Positions 24,822-34,100 of a stretch of 64,000 nt of DNA are shown here, piece by piece; positions within the stretch are counted from its first letter, which is position 1; each line of letters starts with the position of its first letter. This DNA is from CAYPNF01 sp964411985. Its GTDB lineage: Bacteria; Verrucomicrobiota; Verrucomicrobiia; Limisphaerales; J093. The translations under genes were made by a program, and so were the position numbers. Location: positions 62,001 to 126,000 of the forward strand of contig CAYPNF010000002.1 of the NCBI GenBank assembly GCA_964411985.1, given 5' to 3'. A model generated the notes under the pieces. The model saw only the letters and a list, made by a program, of their open reading frames with translations, was not told the origin of the DNA and did not search any database.

Positions 24822-25816
24822 ACCCAGACGCCATGGCAATGGCACTTAGTCGCCGACAGATGATCATTCGCACGGCGGCATGCACGGTTGGTTCGACCCT
24901 GGCGCCCTTTGGGTGCGCTTCTGAAGCCCAAACGGGGCCGGAACCTGGTGGTAGGCAACTCACCGTGGGTATGGCCACGCTAGGCTTTGAGAGTCTTTCC
25001 AACGCGGAGCTGGCCAAGGAACTTTCGGCGGCCGGTATTCACACCGTTCAACTTTTCCTTAGCCAGAGCGACAGCAAGTTCTGGGCATACAACTCACGAG
25101 CCGACGTCTCGCCGCTCACCCCCGGACGCTGCCAGACCATCGCCGAGACCTATCGCAAGGCCGGCATCGAGATTCACAGCATCGGCGTGTATACGAATCT
25201 CATCCACCCGGACGCCGCCGAGCGTAAAGCCAACCTCGCTTACTTCAGGGCGATGATGGAGATCGGACACCGCATGGGTGTGCGCACCTTCATTACCGAG
25301 GCGGGCCATTACCAGGATCCCAAGGGTCCGGAGCCGCATATCCCGCTGCATTTTCAAGACGCTCTGTGGCCGCAGGCCGTTGCTACCGTCCGGGAACTAG
25401 CTGCGCAGGCGGAGGAGTTGGATGCGAAGGTGCTCCTGGAGCCGTTTTATCGCGGCTTTCTCGCCACCGCCAAGCGGTGCCGTCTCTTCCTGGAAGAAGT
25501 GAACTCGCCGCGCATCCGCGCTCTGCTCGATCCAGCGAATCTCATCGAAGTGAACGATCTCGACGAGATGTTCGGGCAACTCGGTGCTTGGATTGACTGC
25601 TTGCACGCCAAAGACCGCAAGCTGCATACCGACCGAGGCGTGGCGGCGGGGCAGGGGGACCTTGACTATCCGAAGTTTGTAAGCCTTGCCGCCCGGCGCA
25701 CGCCGCACGCCCCTCTCATCCTGGAATACGTCGGGCTGGCGGATTATCAGCAGGCTCTGGCCCACCTCCGCAAGACGTTCAGCCAGGCCGGAATCAGTGA
25801 GAAAGGACCATCATGA
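24818..25816 (+). CDS. Sugar phosphate isomerase/epimerase-like TIM-barrel protein, exported
   Basis: The protein has 332 residues from ATG 24818, fixed by a second ATGA overlap with the upstream stop. The N-terminus has RR followed by a hydrophobic stretch and LAPFGC, a plausible lipobox, so it is probably a Tat-exported lipoprotein. The body has xylose-isomerase-like AP endonuclease 2 barrel marks: AKELSAAGIHTVQLFL, GVRTFITEAGHY, KVLLEPFY, IRALLDPANLIEVND, DCLHAKDRKLH and LILEYVG supply the Glu, Asp and His metal ligands. It is expected to isomerise or epimerise a sugar handled by the preceding oxidoreductase. Both being exported suggests the pair works on an oligosaccharide outside the cytoplasm. 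Confidence 0.85.
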   Translation: MNPDAMAMALSRRQMIIRTAACTVGSTLAPFGCASEAQTGPEPGGRQLTVGMATLGFESLSNAELAKELSAAGIHTVQLFLSQSDSKFWAYNSRADVSPLTPGRCQTIAETYRKAGIEIHSIGVYTNLIHPDAAERKANLAYFRAMMEIGHRMGVRTFITEAGHYQDPKGPEPHIPLHFQDALWPQAVATVRELAAQAEELDAKVLLEPFYRGFLATAKRCRLFLEEVNSPRIRALLDPANLIEVNDLDEMFGQLGAWIDCLHAKDRKLHTDRGVAAGQGDLDYPKFVSLAARRTPHAPLILEYVGLADYQQALAHLRKTFSQAGISEKGPS

Positions 25817-27411
25817 AACACATCCTCCTCCAGGCGATCCTATTTTCGTCGCTCGCACTGCTATCGTCGGCAACGGCGGCTGAGGCGCGGCCCAACATTC
25901 TTTTCATCTTTTCGGACGACCACGCACAGCACGCCATTTCGGCTTACGGGTCCAAGGTGAACCAGACACCGAACATCGACCGGTTGGCCAAGGATGGCGT
26001 GCGGTTCAAGCACTCCTTTGTCATCAATTCCATCTGCACCCCCAGTCGTGCCACCCTGCTCACCGGGCAGTATTCGCACCTCAACGGTGTGCCAGTGTTC
26101 AACCGCTTCGATGGCGCGCGGGACAACGTTGCCAAGCGATTGCAGAGTGGCGGCTACCACACTGGCATGATTGGCAAGTGGCACCTTGGATCAGACCCCA
26201 CGGGCTTTGACCGTTGGATCGTGCTTCCTGGGCAGGGCTCCTACAAGAATCCCGCCTTTCTTGTCCCCGGGCGCAAGCTCACCATCGAGGGCCACTGCAC
26301 CGACATCACCACCGACCTCGGCCTCGAGTTCTTGAGAACGCGCCCACAGGACAAGCCTTTCTTTCTCATGCTTCATCAGAAAGCCCCCCACCGCGCGTGG
26401 GAGCCGGACGAACGCAACAAGGCGATCTTCAAGGACAAGGTTATTCCTGAGCCTGACACACTTTGGGATGATTACGCCACCCGCCCTGCTGCGCTACCGG
26501 CGAACGAACAGACCATTGCCCGTGATCTCACGCGTAACGATCTCAAGCTCCAAGCTCCTGCCGATCTGAAGGGCTCCGCGCGCAATGAATGGCTCGGCGT
26601 CAAGCCAATGGAACTGACCGTGGATGGAAAAACCCTTACGGGCAAGGAGTTGGTCCGATGGAAATATCAGCGCTATATGCGTGACTACCTTGCCTGCGTG
26701 CAGGGGGTGGATGATGGCGTTGGCAAAGTGCTCGATTACCTGGACCAAACCGGCCTCGCCAAGAACACCATCGTCATCTATTCCTCCGACAACGGTTGGT
26801 ATCTCGGAGACCTCGGTCTTTACGACAAGCGATTCATGTATGAGCCAGGGCTGAGCATTCCGCTCTTGGCGCGCGGGCCCGGAATCAAGGCCGGCAGTGT
26901 CCCCTTACAGTTCGTTTCCAACCTCGACCTCGCGCCCACTTTTCTCGACCTGGCCGGTTTGCCCATTCCAGAATCGATGCAGGGCCGTTCGCTCGTTCCC
27001 TTGCTGCGGGGTGAAACCCCCGCGAACTGGCGCACCAGCCTCTATTATCGCTATTACCACGACCCCGGCCATCACAACACTGCCGCCCACCTCGGCGTCC
27101 GCACGGCCACGCACAAGCTCATCTATTACTGGAAGAAGAACGTCTATGAGCTCTTTGACCTGACCAAGGACCCTACCGAACAGCACAATCTTCTCTTTTC
27201 CGCTGGGGAGGCTGCCAGACCCGAAGTCGCCGCCAAGTTCGCTGAATTAAAGGCGGAGATCGTCCGCCTCCAAAAGGAGTACCAGGACGACGGGCAGTAC
27301 GCCGACCCGGCCACCTGGCCCAAAACCAGCGCTGACGGCCCCTTTGATGACAAGCAACCTATCGGAATCAAGACGGTGGCGGAGGCAATCGCGGCGACCG
27401 CAACTCCATGA
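25813..27411 (+). CDS. Secreted sulfatase (type I, formylglycine-dependent)
   Basis: The protein has 532 residues from ATG 25813, a third ATGA overlap. The signal peptide is LLQAILFSSLALLSSATAA. RPNILFIFSDDHAQ gives the first metal-binding Asp pair. C75-T-P-S-R in the CxPSR motif (SICTPSRATLLTGQ) is the Cys converted to formylglycine. GKWHLG and KAPHRAWEPDERN give further active-site residues, and IVIYSSDNG the second metal site. It removes sulfate esters from a glycan, with the two preceding genes handling a sugar. Maturation needs an anaerobic or aerobic sulfatase-maturing enzyme, which is not in this window. Last gene of the operon. Confidence 0.92.
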   Translation: MKHILLQAILFSSLALLSSATAAEARPNILFIFSDDHAQHAISAYGSKVNQTPNIDRLAKDGVRFKHSFVINSICTPSRATLLTGQYSHLNGVPVFNRFDGARDNVAKRLQSGGYHTGMIGKWHLGSDPTGFDRWIVLPGQGSYKNPAFLVPGRKLTIEGHCTDITTDLGLEFLRTRPQDKPFFLMLHQKAPHRAWEPDERNKAIFKDKVIPEPDTLWDDYATRPAALPANEQTIARDLTRNDLKLQAPADLKGSARNEWLGVKPMELTVDGKTLTGKELVRWKYQRYMRDYLACVQGVDDGVGKVLDYLDQTGLAKNTIVIYSSDNGWYLGDLGLYDKRFMYEPGLSIPLLARGPGIKAGSVPLQFVSNLDLAPTFLDLAGLPIPESMQGRSLVPLLRGETPANWRTSLYYRYYHDPGHHNTAAHLGVRTATHKLIYYWKKNVYELFDLTKDPTEQHNLLFSAGEAARPEVAAKFAELKAEIVRLQKEYQDDGQYADPATWPKTSADGPFDDKQPIGIKTVAEAIAATATP

Positions 27412-27503
27412 ATTCGGACTGTCGTCGCTCGATTTCCGGCCCCTGTGATTCCTAGCAGAACGATCTGGGCTTATCCTCCTGATCCTTATCGGGGATACTT
27501 GCC

Positions 27504-28826
27504 CTACTTGAGTTTACAAGCTGAGTTGGCTACTTGCCTTACCACTTCAGGGCCAAGGTTTTCTCCGTAGAAACTCACGCTAGCCTCATAGCCACCACGA
27601 CGGTATTGCTCAGGGGACAGTAGGTAGCTTACCCACTCGTTGGCCAATCCGCCAACGGCCACGTACTTTGCGTTGGTCTGGCCTCGTATGGCGGCTTTGA
27701 CTTCCAACCCCAGTTCCGCCGCCATCTCTCCCGGTACACTGGCGATGATGAGGTCCCCCAGGCGTACGGAAACCGTATGGGTCTCCGCAGGACAAAGATG
27801 ATCGAGCAGCGTGCCGACGTTGGATTCGCTTAGGCCATACTCTTTTCCGCCGGTCTTCATGAAGTCGGGATGAGCTGTCCGTGTGGGGAGTTTCACCGGG
27901 GACGTGTGCCAGGCGAAGGCTGGTTTCGACTGGGCCTTGCACTCCTGCCACACGTGCCAGGCTTCCAGGGCGAGTTCGCGACCGTAGCGTTCTGCCTGTT
28001 CCCATGGAGGGGCTGCGGCGACGCGTGGCGTTGGGGATTGGTCCCCCTCGGCACCGTTGAAATAGAGCACGACCACTCCTTGGCCAATCAAAGCTCCGAG
28101 AGTTCGCTGCAAATGGCCGGGCCAGTCCCCCGAGAATTCCATGCAGTCGGAGTCCATAAACGTCGGATGGGCCGTCCAATTGACTAAGACCGCCAACGGC
28201 GCCCCCTTGTCTGTGTCGATCCGAACCACAGTCAGGTCGCGGTCTGTAGTCTTGCCATCCCGTCGATTTCGATTCCAGTCAGTCAACGCGCGCGTGACCG
28301 TACCGGCTGCCACGGGGGCGGGCTGCTTGGCGGCGGAGCGGATCACTTCAACGAGTTTGGCGAGGGCCCAAGCATGCAGTTCCTTATGATAGAGGCCCAA
28401 TTGAGGGATTTGGAACGTGTTCTTGGGGTTGAGAGCCGTCATGTCGAAGCTCGTGTGTGTGTGGCTGGGGAGGAGAAGCAAGTCTTCTGCCTTCCAACCA
28501 TCCGCTGCGAGTGCTTGTGCCAGGGCTTCGCGGAACCCCGGTGGAAAGGCCAAGACATCGGCTGTCACGATGCTTCTGCGTTGGCTGCCTTCGCAAAAGA
28601 CGATGGCCTTCGCCCAGATTCGATCATGTACCCCGGTGGCAGGTCGGCTCATCCTTTCGCCGTATCCCCCTAACGCTGCTTTCATCTCCAGCGGCGGGGT
28701 GAGATCCACCTCTGCAAGGCCAGCATCCAGAGGGGCGGCGGAGACGTGAAGCAGGGTGCAGACAGTGAGGGCGATTCCCGAGACCCAGAACCGGAGGCAG
28801 CGCCCACGCGTGATCAGAAAAGCCAT
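27504..28826 (-). CDS. Secreted neutral/alkaline ceramidase-like protein
   Basis: The protein has 440 residues from ATG 28826, followed by a signal peptide (FWVSGIALTVCTLLHVSA). The opening LDAGLAEVDLTPP and later LLLPSHTHTSFD, VLVNWTAHPTF and VLYFNGAEGDQSP follow the neutral/alkaline non-lysosomal ceramidase N-terminal domain, including zinc-binding His residues. The end SVSFYGENLGPEVVRQV is also family-typical. It is shorter than true ceramidases (about 650-700 residues) and lacks their C-terminal Ig-like domain. Short homologs are common in Verrucomicrobia and Planctomycetes and their substrate is not established; an amide hydrolase role is plausible. It stands convergent to the sulfatase operon. 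Confidence 0.8.
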   Translation of the reverse strand: MAFLITRGRCLRFWVSGIALTVCTLLHVSAAPLDAGLAEVDLTPPLEMKAALGGYGERMSRPATGVHDRIWAKAIVFCEGSQRRSIVTADVLAFPPGFREALAQALAADGWKAEDLLLLPSHTHTSFDMTALNPKNTFQIPQLGLYHKELHAWALAKLVEVIRSAAKQPAPVAAGTVTRALTDWNRNRRDGKTTDRDLTVVRIDTDKGAPLAVLVNWTAHPTFMDSDCMEFSGDWPGHLQRTLGALIGQGVVVLYFNGAEGDQSPTPRVAAAPPWEQAERYGRELALEAWHVWQECKAQSKPAFAWHTSPVKLPTRTAHPDFMKTGGKEYGLSESNVGTLLDHLCPAETHTVSVRLGDLIIASVPGEMAAELGLEVKAAIRGQTNAKYVAVGGLANEWVSYLLSPEQYRRGGYEASVSFYGENLGPEVVRQVANSACKLK

Positions 28827-28894
28827 GGGCTTGAGTCTGCCGCGGGCTCCGGCCACCGTCAATGCCTGGGGTTTCGCTCGATGCTTTGCAGAGC

Positions 28895-30952
28895 CTAGGG
28901 AACGATCACCCGGTAGAACCTTGCAGGCGTTTTTGCGGAACGAGGATCCGCGAATTCGAATGTTCCCCCCGTGCTGGTCCGTGACAATAACATGGCCCAG
29001 TTCTTCAGGTCACTCGACCCTTCCAGCGCGTACTTTGTGCCTGACATAGGTTCCTGGATCCTCACCTCGATACCGTTGGTTGTCCAACCTTTGGCCACAA
29101 TGGCCGGAAGGGCATTTGTCGGAGCATAGGCCTCGTGCTCTGCGATCCTGTGGAGTTTGTCTACCTCAACGTTCATGAATTCCTGGACGATGCCTGATGG
29201 CCATTCGATCCGGAGCGTTTCTACCCGGGTTGCATTGCCCAGGCCAAAGTGCGCGATCAGGCCTTCCTTATCCGAGGTCACATAGCCTGTGTTGCCTGAA
29301 ATCTGGCGCAGTTGGTTCACCATCTTACCGCCGATGTTGGCCCGAACACGCACCTTGGCGCCGATCCCCGCGCGATTGGATACCCGGCCCTCCGTTTTTA
29401 CCTTCAGCCAGTGGTTGGTGTTGCCAGTAGCACGGGCGTTATTCCAGTAGAGATAGTTACGTTCGAAAGCATCCGCAATTCCGCAGCCGTGGAAACAATC
29501 CAGGAATCCATCATTATCGTAGTCAACCCAACTCACTTCCTGGTGGATGCTGCCGCCTTCGACGAGGGGACTCCCCACGTCCACAGTCTGGAAGGTCCCG
29601 TTTCCTTGGTTGTGGAAAAGGACGCCGAGTCCTGTCGTCTTGTGGAACGGATAGATGATGAAATCCAGATACCCATCGTTGTCGTAGTCACCCCACGCAC
29701 ATGGTCCCCCAGTGGGATCGCTCCAGGGTAGGATAAGCCCCGAGCTCTGGGCGACGTCCGCGAACTGTCCTGTGCCCAGGTTGCGATGGAGGAGCAGGGT
29801 CATGGAGTCATCAGTCAGAATTGCACCCGAGAAGAAGTCGGGCCATCCGTCGCTGTCAAAGTCCGGGCAACCAGGCGCGCCCAGCAGGCGGTATCCCGAG
29901 ACATCAATCCCTGCATCGGCCCGAGAATACCTGCCATACCCGTCATTGCGAAACAGACCGCTCGCCTCCCCAGTGCTGGCCATAAAAATGTCCGGCCAGC
30001 CATCGTTGTCGAAGTCTGTAGCCACGCAGCCGTACGCGAGGGAGAGGTCATTCCCCAGACCCACTTCTCCAGGCGTCAGTTTGTGGAAGGTACCATCGCC
30101 TCGGTTCCGGTAGAGAGCATCATTCCAGGCTTCGGAGTAACCGTTCTGATTGAAAAGATCCACAAATCCATCCCGGTCGTAGTCGATCCAGAGGGACTTC
30201 GAGGAGCCTACCAGCGGGACGTCGAAGGTGCTATCCGGCAGTCTAGCCCATTGTCCTTGGCCGGTGTTGCGGTAAAGTATATTTCTTGCTGTGACATCTT
30301 GCCGGACAAGAAGAAGGTCAATCAGACCGTCATTGTCGAAGTCAGCGACCGGTGCGCCAATGGAGTAGGTCAGCGGAGTGGTCAGCGGATTGGAGAGTCT
30401 CGTAAAGGTGGACAGTACCCCACCACCGTCGTTTCGGTACATCAAGCTCGAAACGGGGGTAGAGTAATGAAACTTGGCTAGGAACAGATCCTCGTCACCA
30501 TCGTTGTCATAGTCGAACCATGTGGATCCACCAGGGCTTGAGAGGTCATTCACCAGGGGGCCCTCGTTGATCTTCACGAATGCGGGGTTGACATTCAGTT
30601 CATCCAGGTCGCTTTCGACGGATGCCCCCGCAGCATCGGTGACGACGGCGCGGTAGGGTCCGGCATCGTTTATCTGCAGGTTGGTGAGGGTGATCGTGCT
30701 GTTGGTGGCCGAGGGGATCACTATGCCACTGTGTTGCCATTGGTAACTGTACGGGACCACACCGCCCGTCACGCCTACCCTGGTTCGAATGGTTGCGCCG
30801 AGGCTCACTGAGTGAACGGAGAAGTCGATCGGTTGTCGGATAATGGTCAAAGGCTCTGATTCTTCTCCCTTCATAGAGCCGATCTGGAGAAGCACCGCTA
30901 GGGCTAGGTTCGATACGATTTGCCTTGAGTTGGATTGATTCGGTTTCATCAA
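28895..30952 (-). CDS. Secreted FG-GAP/VCBS repeat protein with Ig and ASPIC/UnbV domains
   Basis: The protein has 685 residues. A short hydrophobic segment near residue 20 (SNLALAVLLQIG) may be the signal. An Ig-like domain (about 35-120: YSYQWQHSG, ATNSTITLTNLQ) is followed by six to eight FG-GAP units marked by FDYDNDGDEDLF, ADFDNDGLIDLL, ATDFDNDGWPDIF and VDYDNDGFLDCF, calcium-binding loops of a beta-propeller. An ASPIC/UnbV domain follows (about 530-610: RAGIGAKVRVRANIG, RVETLRIEWPSG). The last 65 residues form the tail shared by several proteins here, with YALEGSSDLKNWAML and ending ARFYRVIVP. Likely a surface-exposed binding protein with no catalytic motif. Confidence 0.85.
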   Translation of the reverse strand: MMKPNQSNSRQIVSNLALAVLLQIGSMKGEESEPLTIIRQPIDFSVHSVSLGATIRTRVGVTGGVVPYSYQWQHSGIVIPSATNSTITLTNLQINDAGPYRAVVTDAAGASVESDLDELNVNPAFVKINEGPLVNDLSSPGGSTWFDYDNDGDEDLFLAKFHYSTPVSSLMYRNDGGGVLSTFTRLSNPLTTPLTYSIGAPVADFDNDGLIDLLLVRQDVTARNILYRNTGQGQWARLPDSTFDVPLVGSSKSLWIDYDRDGFVDLFNQNGYSEAWNDALYRNRGDGTFHKLTPGEVGLGNDLSLAYGCVATDFDNDGWPDIFMASTGEASGLFRNDGYGRYSRADAGIDVSGYRLLGAPGCPDFDSDGWPDFFSGAILTDDSMTLLLHRNLGTGQFADVAQSSGLILPWSDPTGGPCAWGDYDNDGYLDFIIYPFHKTTGLGVLFHNQGNGTFQTVDVGSPLVEGGSIHQEVSWVDYDNDGFLDCFHGCGIADAFERNYLYWNNARATGNTNHWLKVKTEGRVSNRAGIGAKVRVRANIGGKMVNQLRQISGNTGYVTSDKEGLIAHFGLGNATRVETLRIEWPSGIVQEFMNVEVDKLHRIAEHEAYAPTNALPAIVAKGWTTNGIEVRIQEPMSGTKYALEGSSDLKNWAMLLSRTSTGGTFEFADPRSAKTPARFYRVIVP

Positions 30953-31073
30953 CTACTTACCACCGCAAAGATGGGGCATTGTTACACAGATTCTTTGAAA
31001 TCTTCTAAGTTGCTGGACATGAATGGGAAATGAGCGTTTGCACCTCGTTTGAGCTACGAGTTGGGCATCTAGA

Positions 31074-31098
31074 GGGCTATGGATGCCATCCACAGCCC
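31074..31098 (-). terminator. Hairpin downstream of the kinase gene
   Basis: GGGCT-A-TGGAT (31074-31084) pairs with ATCCA-C-AGCCC (31088-31098) around a GCC loop, with one A/C mismatch. It begins 10 bases past the kinase stop at 31109. No T-run follows on the minus strand, so it is a candidate weak or factor-assisted terminator. Confidence 0.45.
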
Positions 31099-31108
31099 GT
31101 CACGAACA

Positions 31109-34100
31109 TCAGGGTTCAACGGTCATTGCCACTAGGAACGGTGCATTTGCAGCCATGGCGGACACGAAATCCACCGTGGCAACTGTCTTGTTAGGAAGCG
31201 GATTCACATACGACGACAAAAAGAGCCGCACTCGTTGGTTTTTGCCCTTGGCGCAGGGGTTTGACCCCGTCCAGACCTCGGTTCCTTCAGGCAAAGTCTC
31301 TGGGGTGGCTCCCTCCCTGCAGTCGACCCGCCACGGAAGAACGTGGCGGCCCACCACGATCGGCAATTCTGCCTGGGTGCCATCCGCGTAGCGAAGGATG
31401 TAACTGCCGACCTTGGTTTGATCCTCAGCGCCTAGCCATTCTTCCACCGCATGGAGCACATGCAGTTTTCGGAGGCGCTGATGGACTGGTATACCCTCCG
31501 CTTTGGTTGGGTACTGCTCCCATAGTAGTCTCCAAGGGTTTCCTTGCGTGTTCAAGAGCCGCAGAGTGACAAGGCCGCGGACATCGAAAAGGATGTGGTT
31601 TAGGGTCACACTTCCCGGAGCGAACTCGCCTAGGTGGTCCTCCGTGGCATCAAGACTACAGAGTGGATAGGGGCAGGTATCCAAGCGGCCCGTATAGTGC
31701 TCCGTCAGATCGATCTGGCAAGGCCCGGCCTGGTTATCCCGTTTCGGCCAGAAAGACCGGTCCCATCTTATCGGAAGCCTCCTGGGTGGGAGAAGTGTGG
31801 CCTTCGACTCGGCCCGGAGTCGTTTCCGCCAATAGTCATCGGCATAGGTCCTCACCCGACCGCGGAAGTCAGTTCCTGAGGCGAGTCCGGCGTAGTCTTG
31901 CTCCCGCCAAGGGAAGCTCTCCCATTGCCGGGTGGTGGTATCGACGGAGGTGCTCACGATCCGACGCCCGGCGGAATCGAATTGAACCGCTGACCACGGC
32001 TGGGTGTGTCCATGCAAGCTGAGAACTTCACGGCCATGGAGTACATCCACCACCACACCGAGGGTTTGGCCTGCGTTGGATAGTTTCGAGTCGAGAATCA
32101 CCATAGCCATGCGCTGACCGTCCGGCGCGAAAGAGATCATGCAACCTGGACGTGGTGGCAGGGGTACACGAGTCAACGCCTGGCCAGTCTGAGCATCCCA
32201 GGCGCGCATCTTCTTCTCCACCAAATCCGAAGCGTAGATGCGGAGGCCGTCAGGCGTGAGTGCAAAGCCGGGATAGATTGGGTAGGGCACCTTGATCCCA
32301 AACAGGAGCCTACCTGAGCGCGTGTCCCAACTCAGAATCTGGTCGTGGGCCACCCATCCATAGACTCTTTCGCTATCAGGGCTGTACAAGACCTGGTTCA
32401 CTGTGCCTGTGGTACTGGTCAAGATCCGCTGCATTGCCCCGGATTCAACGTCCCAAAGTCGTACCGTGCCATCCCAGCTTCCAGAGGCCAGTTGCTTCCC
32501 ATTGGGGCTGAAGGCCACTGAAAGTACATATCTAGTGTGACCCGCGAAAGTGCGGATCTTTTCCCCGGTCTTGGCATCCCACAACTGCACGAGGGAAACC
32601 GGGCTGCCTCCTGTCGCAAGATACCTTCCGTCCGGGCTGAACTCCATCGTGTAGCTATTGTTTCCCGGGCCCGGGCCTAAGCGTAGCTCCTCCGAGCCGC
32701 TCTCCGCGTCCCATACGGTGACGTCGAGTGGTAGGGCGCTGGAGGCAACCCGCTTGCCATCGGCGGTGTATCGTGGGCTGTGGACCCATGAATCTGCGGG
32801 AAGCACCTCTCTCCCGCGTCGCGTACTCCAGATCTTGATGGTTCCATCCTGATCTCCCGTCGCGATTAGCCTTCCGTCTGGGCTAAACGAGAGGTGCTCT
32901 ACGACGACCGCGTGGCCCCGCAGTCTGCGGATCTCACGGCCCGTGGCGACCTCCCAAATCCGCACAAAGTTCTCCACCCCCACGGTTGCTAATAGGGTTC
33001 CATCCGGCGAAAACCGTGCGGCTGTGGTCCTGCCTTCAAGGCTGAAAAGTGATTCTCCAGTGTCATGGTCCCAGACGTGGGCGGAGCCAAATTCGCCTCC
33101 GGTGCAAAACAAACGGCAGTCACTGCTCCACGTCACCCAGCGGTACATGTTCCAGCCTGCGCCTCTAATCAGTCCCAGCTCTGCGGAAGTTCCATCGAAT
33201 CGCCTGAGTTTCGCTCGGTTCTCCGCGTCGAAAGTCACCATCGAGCGCGCGTTCTCTGCAAAGCAACACGCCACATGACTTTCGGAGGGAGTGTTCAGTT
33301 CCCAGAGTTGACTGCCCGAATCCGTGTCCCACACCGTGGCGCCATTCCGTTGCTGGATGACCATTCGGTCCCCTTTCTTGGATAACCACCTCGGGTCAGA
33401 CTCTCCTTCAGGAACCAACCATTGGCGCAGGCACTCACCGGTATCGACGTCCCAGACTCGTACCCATCCCCGTTCTGCCTTAGTTACCAGCCGCCCCCCC
33501 ATGGCGAATCCCACACAGGAGACGGTATTCGAGCCGTGCCTGATGCTGCCGATCTCCCGGCCGTCAGCCATTTCATAGACGCGTGTCCAGCCGTTCGAGA
33601 AGCCCAGCGCAAGTCGACGCCCGGTCGAGTCGATGGCGATTGTGGCTGGGGTATCAAGATCTCCAACGATCCCAAAGCGCATGCGCCCATCCTCCACATT
33701 CCAGACCTTGACAGATCCATCGATCCCCCGACTCACGATGCCTGTGCCATCTGGTGTGAAGTGAATCTCGGAGATGCGGGAGGCGGCTGAACTAAAGACG
33801 GCGGATAGCGCTCCTTCCGGGTTGAAGGGCACAGCGTTTGTGTGTGCGGCAATCGAGATCACCTCCTGGTGGCACAGATACATCAGATGGCCCCATTCCC
33901 AGTGGCGAAACTCGGCCGGACAGCCGAACAGAATGTCCTTGGCACCTTGGGTGTTCCCCTGCTGCAGGAACTGATCTGCCAGTGCAATGGCCGAGTAATA
34001 GGCCTCCAGCCTTTCCGCTTCCCGTGCACGGTCGGTGCGCACAGATGACACGCTGGAAATAACGGTAATCGCGATCAGCGACCCGAGTGAGACGAGTAGT

